Origin: Symbiodinium natans
Lineage: Eukaryota; Sar; Dinophyceae; Suessiales; Symbiodiniaceae
Reading direction: 5' to 3'
Assembly (NCBI GenBank): GCA_905221605.1
Contig: CAJNDS010000757.1
Span: 261,001 to 325,000 of the forward strand
DNA length: 64,000 nt
The notes under the pieces are model-generated. The model saw only the letters and a list, made by a program, of their open reading frames with translations. It was not told the origin of the DNA and did not search any database. Below are positions 20,941 to 30,300 of the stretch, in pieces (position 1 is the stretch's first letter; each line of letters begins with the position of its first letter). The translations under genes were made by a program, and so were the position numbers.

Positions 20941-23406
20941 ATGGTAGCGGCAGAGGAGAGCGCCTTGGAACATCCGTTCCATGTTGACCGGCAGCCGCCA
21001 GCCCCCGCGGGCGTTCTTGTCTGGTGCTTCGAGGGCTGCATGAAGCCAGAGCAAAGCCAGAAGCGAAAGGAGTTGCAGAGCATCGCAGAGAGATGTGGCT
21101 GCAAATGCTTCTTCCACAAGAAGGCGGTCACCTTCCTAAGGTGGGGGGGTTCCTCAAAGAGAACGTTCTTGCTTTTTTGGGGAGGTGGCAGGGGAGGACT
21201 GCAGTTTTGGTTTCCACTTGGCTGGACCCCCATCATGAAACTCTTGTTGTGGTGATCCTTCTTGCGCTGAATTTTGCAGTTGGCTGGAGAGCGAGACTCA
21301 ACTTAGTAGTTGAGTAGGTACCCTTTAGCCTTTTGGGGTGTCTATATATATATATATATAACATATATCTATAAACATATATATATATATATAGGGGTAT
21401 ATATACATGTTGGATATATATATATATATACATATATATATATGCACATAGTATATCATAATCCCACCAAAATTGAAAGGTTAGCTTCTTTCCAGGTGGC
21501 TGGAGGGCAAGACGCAAGGCGTCGTGCTCATTGCAGACTGGCGGGAGGTGAAACCCATCGAGGAGGGCATCGCTGGACGGCGCAAGGATGTTCACATGTG
21601 CCCGGGTGGGTTTTTGAGAGCCTTTTTTTCATTTTACCAATGTTCCCCTTAGACTGGGTAACCCTAAACCCTAAACCCTAAACCCTAAACCCCTATCGGG
21701 TTATAAGAGGCTCCTTTGGGATGCTCGCCCTTCTACAGGATTCTGATTCTACTAGGGGTACCATATTCCCGATGAAGGACTGTGCGTTTTAGGGGGGAAC
21801 ATCCCCAAGGGATCCTGTTTAGGAATGGTTTAGGGTTTAGGGTTTAGGGTAGAGGGTAAAGGGCCAAGCTAGGTACATCATGGCCCGAAGCGCCAACTCC
21901 TACCTCAAAGCCCGGAGTTGGGTCCACGAGCACGGCAGGCACGAGCAGACGGTTTTCGGGTTTAGGGTTTAGGGTTTAGAGGGTGTAGGGTTTCACACTT
22001 TTGAGCTTGAGAGCCTAAACGTTGAAGCTTACAGGGGACGATGCGCGAGCATTCGTAAATGGGAGCCCTGAGACAATTCAGGTTCAAGCAGATCTCCATG
22101 CTTGAGGACCTTTCACCGGAACATGTGCACGAGCTGGCGCAGCGTCATTTTACCATGAAGCCGATCCGAGAAGACCCACAGACCTCATACCAGTGGTGCC
22201 TAGGCGAAACAAGCAGCATTCATTCCACAGCCACCAAGGAAACTGTAATACAGGGGTCGGAACAATTTCTGATAGTTTTCCCTTAGGTCCCTTTATCGTT
22301 ATACGAGAACCACCCCCCCAAAGCCCAGTTCCAGTTCTTAAGGCCCCTATATCTTCCTGGTTCTTAGTAGGGTATGAGGGCATGAGGTCCCTACTTATAC
22401 CCTTAAGGGTATATAGGGTATATAGGGTATATAGGGTATATCGGGTATATAGGGTATATAGGGTATATCGGGTATATAGGGTATATAGGGTATATAGGGT
22501 ATATCGGGTATATAGGGTATATATAGGGTATATATAGGGTATATATAGGGTTCTCATTCCCTCATTCCCTACTAAGATTTCTGAAGACCTGAAAAGCCTT
22601 AAACCCTGAAACCGCTAAATCCTTAAACCCCTTAAAAGCTAAGAGCCAGGGGGGGATATTACATGACCAGCATATGTTGCCGAGGACGACGTTCGTGAAA
22701 CCTGGGCCTTTGCCTCCGCATCTTCGATGCACCCTTGGAGCCTACTAACCCTAAACCCTAAACCCTAAGCCCTAAAACCCTAAAACCTAAACACTAACCC
22801 GAGAGGTCCGACAAACCCCGTAAGACCCGTGAACCACACACGCAAAACCCTGCCAACGCCTACTCAGAACCCTCACCCCCTCCCCAGAATACTAAGCCCC
22901 CTCTGACCTCCTAGTATTCAATACCCCCCCCACCCCACCCCCTCCCCCCGAGACCCCCCCCATAGACTACAATCTAACTCTAATGGGGGTATTTAATCTT
23001 AGGGGGCTAGGGGGAGGTTATAATTTAGGGTTTAGGGTTTAGGGTTTAGGGTTTAGGGTTTAGGGAACCATGCAACGGCTAAGGAGGGTCAATGGCGAGC
23101 CCTTGGAGGTAACTTCGTGGCTGTCATACGCGAGCCTCGTAACTCGGTAGTTCAGTCTTACCCTTTTGCGGTTTAGGGTTGAGGGTTTAGGGTTCAGGGT
23201 TCAGGGTTCAGGGTTTAGAGTTTAGGGTTTAGGGTTTAGGGTTCTCTTATATTTCAAGGTTACCAACCTCAAAAATTGGGTACCCTTATGATGGTTACTG
23301 GATTACCAAGGTCAGCGCGCTCCAAGACCCACAGAAGGCCGCCGTTGTCGAGCAAGTCTTGAAGCAAATGATGCTCGAAACGCGGAACGAGACCTATGAA
23401 GATTGA
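20941..23406 (+). CDS. tandem gene family, copy A2 (most complete)
   Basis: Seven exons: 20941-21140, 21496-21597, 21873-21938, 22082-22238, 22685-22728, 23084-23146 and 23316-23406 (TGA). All junctions keep frame, giving about 240 residues. Blocks in order are MVAAEESALEHPF, GVLVWCFEGCMKPEQ, KAVTFLRWLEGKTQGVVLI, ADWREVKPIEEG, YIMARSANSYLKARSW, FKQISMLEDLSPEHVHELAQ, ASASSMRVNGEPLEV, SWLSYASLVT, ALQDPQKAAVVEQVLKQMM and ETRNETYED. Donors are GT, GT, GC, GA, GC, GT; acceptors are AG. The upstream ATG context (GCGCCATGG) is shared with A3. Function unknown; conservation between copies argues for a real protein. The N-terminal exon could extend upstream, but no alternative start is conserved. Confidence 0.78.
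21272..21317 (+). other. decoy copy of exon 2 start inside intron 1 (A2)
   Basis: TTTGCAG then TTGGCTGGAGAGCGAGACTC imitates the true exon 2 start (GTGGCTGGAGGGCAAGACGC) but soon reaches a stop. The A3 counterpart at 27650 keeps a perfect AG|GTGG acceptor. Confidence 0.6.
21598..21872 (+). other. A2 intron 2 with telomere arrays and a MITE
   Basis: GT...AG intron between HM and YI, shared with A3 but absent from A1. It holds CCCTAAA (21660-21692), a degraded GATGTTCCCCC foldback (21715-21808) and TTTAGGG (21828-21850). CCCTAAA is left and TTTAGGG right, the reverse of the usual order. Confidence 0.7.
21715..21808. mobile_element. MITE-like foldback within A2 intron 2
   Basis: TTTGGGATGCTCGCCCTTCTAC at the left pairs with GGGGGGAACATCCCCAA at the right; the inner parts carry GGATTCTGATTCTA and ATGAAGGACTG. 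Confidence 0.6.
22402..22552. repeat. TATAGGG / TATCGGG array
   Basis: About 16 GGGTATATA or GGGTATATC units within the A2 intron at 22239-22684. Yet another telomere-like unit amplified alone. Confidence 0.95.
23147..23315 (+). other. A2-only intron with TTTAGGG and element-derived 3' end
   Basis: GT...AG intron between SLVTR and ALQDP. A1 and A3 have no intron here. The left half is TTTAGGG/TTCAGGG; the right half (GGGTACCCTTATGATGG...GGATTACCAAGG) matches the 3' end of the A1-only intron at 19091-19268. Same element, two positions. Confidence 0.75.
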
Positions 23407-23585
23407 TCCCGATGGCTCTGAAACGGCTGTTTGGCAACTCAATCCAGGACTCCACCGTTTTTGCGTGCGGAACTAGTCTGATCCGACTTTGCTTTTGGCT
23501 GGCTTCAAGTGCTGTAGTGGCACAAGCCTCCCGCATTCGCTGCCACACCGCGCGACAGCCAAAGGCCCTGAGACGGAAGCTACCC
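23407..23585. other. conserved 3' flank of A2
   Basis: After the stop, about 180 bp (GATGGCTCTGAAACGGCTGT...CAGCCAAAGGCCCTGAGACG) is almost identical to 24692-24873 and recognisable after A1 and A3. Likely the 3' untranslated region. A CCCTAAA array follows. Confidence 0.6.
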
Positions 23586-23816
23586 TAAACCCTAAACCCT
23601 AAACCCTAGACCCTAAACCCTAAGCCCTAAGCCCTAAGCCCTAAGCCCTAAACCCTAAACCCTAATCTATTCTCCGAGATGTCTCACCCAAATCCTCTGG
23701 CTCATCGTTACGACATCAGAAGGCGGCTGTGGAGACGTGCGCCCGGGCGGTTAGCGCGTCAGCCACGGCGTCGGCATTCTGTTGTCAGTGCCGGGAGGCT
23801 TGAGGTCCAGAGTTTA

Positions 23817-23955
23817 GGGGTTTAGAGGGTTTATAGGCTTTATAGGCTTTATAGGGTTTATGGGCTTTATAGGCTTTATAGGGTTTATGGGGTTTATAGG
23901 GTTTATAGGCTTTATAGGGTTTATAGGCTTTGTAGGTTTTATAGACTTTATAGGG
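23817..23955. repeat. GGGTTTATAGGCTTTATA variant array
   Basis: Mixed 9-mers of TTTATAGGG and TTTATAGGC; the complement of this type is found at 11480-11600. Confidence 0.85.
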
Positions 23956-24071
23956 TTTAGGGTGTAGGGAGAGAAAGCGACTTCAGCGCCAGTAGCGACC
24001 AAAGCCTTACTGTAGTTGTGTGGAACGACATGCTGAGACTTCGAACCTTCGACTGTCCTGGCCCTGGCCCT

Positions 24072-24205
24072 ACTTGGAGGTTCACGGTACTTAGTAACCC
24101 AATTATAACTGTACCTATCACCCAACTCTAACCCCATTAGGATACTTAAGGGGCTTGTAAGTGGGTTATAAAAACACTCATAATTGGGTTTCGAAGTATC
24201 ATGAG
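24072..24205. mobile_element. foldback element, TACTTGGAGG family
   Basis: Left arm CTACTTGGAGGTTCACGGTA, right arm TATCATGAGCTTCCAAGTAG, with a second pairing block AACCCAATTATAACTG. The sister copy lies at 32190-32316 in the A3 3' flank. Confidence 0.75.
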
Positions 24206-24600
24206 CTTCCAAGTAGCACCAGTTGAAATTCGGCTGGATGACACAAGTTGGAGTACCATGCAGGTCTTGGCAGGCCTGTCTTTGTGTTTCAGGGTTTAGG
24301 GTTTAGGGTTTAGGGTTTAGGGTTTAGGGTTTAGGGTTTAGGGTTTAGGGTCAGGTCTGACGTGTGAGGCCTTTGGGACTTTCAGCTGATGTCTCGGTGG
24401 ATTTGCAGCATGCAGGATTCGGCCTACCAAGATGTGCAAATCATTCTTGATTTTCCACGTCCGCCATGCGCGGACGATCTCTGGCAGGCAGTCGACAAGT
24501 GAGTGTGCATCCCGGTCTGCGCTGAACTACTCTCGCAGGAGCTCTAACTAGTTCGGAAGGTCTTCCTTTACCCCGCCCCCCGCAGCGAGCCTTGTAATAG

Positions 24601-24691
24601 CGTGCTCCAAAACCCTCAGAAGGCCGCCGTTGTCGAGCAAGTCTTGAAGCAAATGATGCGCGAGACCCGGAACGAGACCTATGAAGATTGA
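24601..24691 (+). pseudogene. truncated tandem gene copy (last exon only)
   Basis: Reads VLQNPQKAAVVEQVLKQMM then RETRNETYED and TGA, nearly identical to the last exon of A2. The same 3' flank continues to 24873. Upstream, only the words GCGAGCCTTGTAA of the preceding exon survive, now joined directly and out of frame. Earlier exons are missing between 23.6 and 24.6 kb, so I read this as a recent partial duplication, about 1.29 kb from its source. Confidence 0.75.
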
Positions 24692-25020
24692 TCCCGATGG
24701 CTCTGAAACGGCTGTTTGGCAACTCAATCCAGAACTCCACTGTTTTTGCCTGCGGAACTAGTCTGATCCGACTTTGCTTTTGGCTGGCTTCAAGTGCTGT
24801 AGTGGCACAAGCCTCCCACATTCGCTGCCACACCGCGCGACAGCCAAAGGCCCTGAGACGGAAGCTACCCTAAACCCTAAACCCTCAACCCTAAACCCTC
24901 AACCCTAAACCTAAACCCTAAACCCAAATTTATTTTCCGAGAAGTCTCACCCCAGTCGTTGCAAAACAGGCGGCCTTCATCAGTGCCTCGACAGGGCGTT
25001 GGTGTTGGCTGTCTGTTAGC

Positions 25021-25140
25021 AGAGACTCCAAAACCCTTTAATCAAGGAATATACCTTAAATATAAAAAAATAATAGGAACCCTAATAAGATTTAAGGATA
25101 TTTAAGGTATATTCCTTCATTAAGGGGTTTTGGAGTCTCT
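25021..25140. mobile_element. foldback element, CCAAAACCCCTTAA family
   Basis: Arms AGAGACTCCAAAACCCTTTA and TAAGGGGTTTTGGAGTCTCT pair almost perfectly, followed by AAGGAATATACCTTAAAT and its complement. Sister copy at 55698-55806. The outermost 7-9 bp of the palindrome differ between the copies. Confidence 0.85.
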
Positions 25141-26012
25141 GGGTTTAGCATTGCCCCAGGGTCCGACGGCTACGTTTACCTACGCATCTTACTCACATAA
25201 AGCCATAAATGCAAAATTTAGGGTTTTTTTTGGGCGAATTTGTGGCAGAATCCCCTTGAAAAGGACCTGCCGAATTTTGTCACATAGGCCCCTGATTATC
25301 TGAACCCCCTGTACTGTACCCTACATACCGGAAGCCCGAAACCCAAAGCCCAGCCTTACCGCCTGAACTGCAGCCTCCACCGTTTGTTGATCCCTAAACC
25401 CTAAACCCTAAACCCTAAACCCTAAACCCTAAACCCTCCTAAAGCCTAAGCCCTATATAAGTTACTAAGCCTAGATCTCCTAGAATCCGGGAAGAGGTTT
25501 GTAGTCTAAGGTTTCCTATGGGATCCTGAGGCAGCAGCTTTGGACATGGAAGGATCTGGCCTGCCCAGGGTTTAGGGTTTAGGGTTTAGGGTTTAGGGTC
25601 TAGGGTCAAGGGTCTAGGGTCTAGGGTTTTCGGTTTTGGGCAAGACTCAGTATGTGAGGAAGAAAGATTCACTCTTTTTTGTGACCTTATGCGGACGCGG
25701 CTGGAAAATGCACGTGCTGAATTTCAGTGGCGGGGGCTCCGTGGGAGGCCACAGCAGCCAGTGATCCGTGCTTTTCTCGAACCCCTGTGGACTTACCGAA
25801 CAGATCCTAAACCCTACACCCTACCCTAAACCCTAAACCGATACTTGCCATGGTTCTACTGTGCCCCACTTGTGCCTCCGGAACCCGAAGCCCCCAAACT
25901 AGGGTTTAGGGTTTAGGGTTTAGGGTTTCGGGACCTCTGACCCCTAATCCTCAACCCTGCTGCAAACCCTAAGCAGTTCTTGCGACTGCAAGATCACTGG
26001 AAATGTTTCCCA

Positions 26013-26127
26013 CACCCTAAACCCTACACCCTACACCCTACACCCTACACCCTACACCCTACACCCTAAACCCTAAACCCTAAACCCTAAACCCTAAACC
26101 CTAAACCCTAAACCCTAAACCCTAAAC
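26013..26127. repeat. CCCTACA block joined to CCCTAAA block
   Basis: About six CCCTACA units followed by about nine CCCTAAA units, with a sharp boundary. Confidence 0.95.
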
Positions 26128-27316
26128 CGCGTGAGCCCGAGGCCGTCGAGCAGGGCGAACGCACCGAAGCCGGCAGGCGAGGGAGACTTAGAGCCAGAAG
26201 CTCTCCGGGTGGCGACGGAGCTCCCAGTCCCGTAGGCAGCTACGGGCTGCGCGGGGGACCCGATCGCCCGAGAATAAGATACCCCAAACACTCGGGTAAA
26301 GCAAAGCGTCCTCTTTGTGAGGGTTATCACTTTTTTGGAGATTGGGAGCCCTGCTTGGGCCTCGAATCCCCGGCCCCTGCCCGGGAGGCCCATGCATGGA
26401 AAGGCCCCTGCCGTAAGGAAGGCGGCAGCAACCCCCCACCTCTGACTTCGGGCCTGTCCGAGCAAGTGTTCCAGATCCCCAACCAGGATGCAGCATCGCC
26501 CAGAGCGAAGGTGGCAGCCAACCCCAATCCTAAACCTGACTTTTTGGCTTTCCCAGAAGCCTTCGAATGATGGACATGATGCCTTGCAACGCCAAGGGGC
26601 TGCAAACTTAAGGGTAATTGATCTGCATCGATGCCGAGGTTCTCTTTGTGGTGCTTTACTGTAACTTTAGACCCTTAGCTCTTCTGGGCTTATTGGGTTT
26701 CTTAATAAGGCAGCTAAAAGTTTACTTTTTTACTACCCCCTCAAGTGCAGCCAAGATTCTAGACCCAACCATTAGAGAAAAACAACAAAAGCACGATCAC
26801 AGTTCAAAAGAACCCTAAACCCGTAGAGGTTAAGGCGAGGGTGGAGCGCCAGCGGGCGTGGGCTTATGCAGGCCGGGGCGGGCGCCTGGGTGCTTTCAGC
26901 ACCAGCGTGCCCACTCCTTGAGACACCCTAAACCCTAAACCCTAAACCCTAGACGCTAAATCCCGCTTAGGTGTTAGGCCCGGGGGGAAAGCTCACGAGA
27001 AGGCCTTTGCAGAATCTGGCCTCGCGAAGCCCTGAACACCAGACAGAGATTTAGGGTTTTGTGTTTTGGGTTTGGGGTTTGGGTTTAGAGTTAACGGTTT
27101 GGGGTTTAGGGTTTGGCTCGCGCTATGGCTTTACTTTTACGTACAACTTACAAGCACCCATGAGTCATGAGCCCGGAGGACTCAGCAGCGTTGTCTGGCG
27201 CGTTTGTGTTGCCTCCTGCTCAAGCTGTCTACAGTCGCAGGCGGCCCTGCTGCGCACATTAGTTGTGTCCGTTGCTTGGGGGACCTAGCAACATAGGCAG
27301 CTCTTTTTTCATGGCC

Positions 27317-30300
27317 ATGGTAGCTGCAGAGGAGAGCGCCTTGGAACATCCGTTCAGTGTTGACCGACAGCCGCCAGCGCCTGCGGGCGTGCTCGTCTGG
27401 TGCTTCGAGGGCTGCATGAAGCCAGAGCAAAACCAGAAGCGAAAGGAGTTGCAGAGCATCGCAGAGAGATATGGCAGCAGATGTTTCTTCCACAAGAAGG
27501 CGGTCACCTTCCTAAGGTGGGGGTTCCTCAAAGAGAACGTTCGAGCTTTTTTTGGAGTTGGTGGGGAGGACTGTAGTTTTGGTTTCCACTTGGCTGGGCC
27601 CCCCATCATGAAGCTCTTGTTGTGATCCTTCTTGCGTTCAATTCTCCAGGTGGCTGGAGAGCAAGACTCAACTTAGTAGTTGAGTAGCTACCCTTTAGCC
27701 TTTTGGGGTGTATGTACATATATATATATATACATATATATGCTACCCCCCCTGGGTTATCCACGTTTTTTTGTGGTTATCCCCGCTCTTTGTGTTTGCG
27801 AGCCAACTAGATCGTTTCACGGACCGCGGTGACCCCTGAACCCCCCCCCCCCCCCCCCCCCCAAGCGTGAGACCATGAGCAAAATCATTCCCGCACGGAA
27901 AAACCCAACCCCCTACATAACATAAATTCATGCAAACTTTGAGATGTTGAGTCTTCTCATCTTTCCAAACACTGGGCACAGCGACCTCCTCCCCTCCCCT
28001 TCCTTCCGCTCTGCTGCGCTCCCTGGTTTTTGTACATGCACTTTTTTGTCAGTGCTTATCTCTAATATTCTAAAACCCTACCTTTGAAGGGTAGAGGGCT
28101 TTTTAAAAAGGCTTATTAGAAAGAGGCCCCGAAACCCGATAGGCTTTAAGGCTTACAGCCTATAGGGTTTCGTCAGGGTTAGACCCGAAACCTAAACCTT
28201 TAAACCCTATAGGCTCTCAAGGTTAAGCAATTCAACCTTAAACCCCACAGGGAAATGACTCCGTTTATAGGGCTTGCCTCCTGTGGAAATGCAAACAAAA
28301 AGCAGAATAAGTACCCACATAATGTATACATAGGGTTTAAAGGCTTACGGGTTTTCAAGGTTTATACGCCCGTCGAGTCTGGGTTTACGATTTAGGCAGT
28401 TAAACCTAAACCCTACGCCCTTTAGGGTCAGAACACTGAAAGCCTATAGGGAACAGACCTTAGGTTTAAAAACCCTTAAACCCCATAAAGCTTAGAGGTT
28501 TAGGGTTTTTTTCAAGGTTTATCTCAAAAACCCTCACGGGGTTAGCCCTATAGGGTTTAAACCCTATAGGCCTACAGGGTTCAAAAGTTTAGGGTTTCAG
28601 GTTTAGGCATTACCTATAGGATTAGAACCCCCTGCAGGGTTGCAACCCTATAGGCCTATAGGGTTCAAAGGTTTATGGTTTAAGTTTTAGGCATTACCTA
28701 TAGGATTAGAGCCTTATAACCCTATGTACAATTGATATTTATGTCTATTTCATGGTTCTGCTTCCCCTTTCAAAATTTTTAGATTTTAAGGAATCTAAAA
28801 GGCCCCTTCAATTCTTTAAGATCCTTAGAATCCTTAGATTTTTGAAAGGCCTCTGGCTTTTAACGTTTTAAGGATTTTAAAAATACTTAAAATCCTTTAC
28901 AATCCTTAAAACGCTCGAAACACACGGGCCGGTACAAACCGGTACAACGGTACAAGTTGTACCGGCCAAATGGAACCAAGAACCAAGATTGAGACCTCCC
29001 GGCAATATTGGGCCATACTCCCATACTTACGTTGTCGAAACACATAGGCCGGCATGAAACCGGCACAACGGCACAAGTTGTGCCGGCCCCGTGGAACCAA
29101 GAACCAAGAACCAAGATTTCAGGGAGGTCTTGCCCCGCAATCTTGGTTCTTGGTTCTTGGTTCCACGGGGCCGGCGCAACTTGTGCCGTTGTGCCGGTTT
29201 TAGTGCCGGCCCCGTGGAACCAAGAACCAAGAACCAAGATTGCTGGGCAAGACCTCCCTGCAACCTTGGTTCTTGGTTCTTGGTTCCACGGGCCGGGTTT
29301 CGGTACAACTTGAACCGGTTCGTACTGGTTTGTACCGGTTTGTACCGGTCTCTACCGGTGTAATACAAACATATGCCAAACATATAGATAGTATACCAGA
29401 TTGTATGCCAAACATATATATATATATATACACCAGATTGAAAGAAAATAGAAATCAACACGCTGGGGCTGGGACAAAGCAAAAATCCCGAACCAAAAGA
29501 AAACAAACACAAAATAAGCTGAAAAGGCGTAGATAACTCGGGGGGGGGGGGGTACCATATATATAATATAATATAATATGATATAATATATGATAATATA
29601 ATATAATATAATATAATTTAATTTAATATAATATAATATAATATATATGTATATGTATATTATATTATATTGTATTATATTATATTATACAATGTAACAT
29701 AGCATATTATATTATAGTATAATATAATATAATAAACTTTTTGCCAGGTGGCTGGAGGGCAGGACGCAAGGCGTCGTGCTCATTGCAGACTGGCGGGAGG
29801 CGAAGCCCATCGAGGAGGGCATCGCTGGACGGCGCAAGGATGTCCACATGTACCTGGGTCGGTTTAGGGTGGTCTAGGGTTTAGGGTTTAGGGTTTAGGG
29901 TTAGGCCCTTGAGATATGTTCTGTTATTGGGTTTTCAGAGGATCCGATTTAGGACTATTTTTCAAGAGGGTTTAAAGGGCCCAGCTAGGTACGTCATGGC
30001 CCGATGTGACAAGTCCTTCTTCAACGCGCAGAGTTGGGTCCACGAGCATTGCAGGTACCAGCTCGCCAGTTGAATCGCTTCAATCGTCAGTCATCCTTTG
30101 GGTAAACCCTAACCCTATAAGCCCTTCTTAACCCTACAAGCCCTGCCCCTTCTTAGCTGTTCCAAAATTTCTCCCTTCTGAAGGCCAGTCTCCCTCGGAA
30201 CCCTCAGCGCTAAGCCCCATGCAGGTGCAAACAGATCTCCATGCTTGGGGACCTTTCGCCGGAAACTGTGCAGGAGTCGAGGTAGGACATTGGGATATGT

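Larger units (their letters stand above)
24874..27310. other. spacer between truncated copy and A3
   Basis: Telomere patches (25392-25437, 25568-25604, 25903-25928), a CCCTACA array passing into CCCTAAA (26013-26127), and a GC-rich island at 26128-26570 with overlapping open frames on both strands (plus strand near 26355 reads GLESPAPAREAHAWKG). I cannot assign a gene. 26826-26910 reads RVERQRAWAYAGRGGRL and may be an orphan exon. Confidence 0.45.
27517..29747 (+). other. A3 intron 1, enlarged by nested insertions
   Basis: Homologous to A2 intron 1 (355 bp) for its first 230 bp, then expanded to 2.2 kb. It contains the decoy exon start (27650-27688), a C-run (27841-27862), 28060-28730 of degenerate TATAGGC/CCTATAGG words, a large GGTTCTTGGTTC foldback (28926-29345) and an AT microsatellite (29560-29735). 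Open frames inside it are repeat artefacts. Confidence 0.7.

Noticed and set aside
20710-21236. Minus-strand frames opposite exon 1 of copy A2 (and the same opposite A3)
   Set aside because: They are shadows of the conserved plus-strand exon, whose junctions and downstream exons align among copies.
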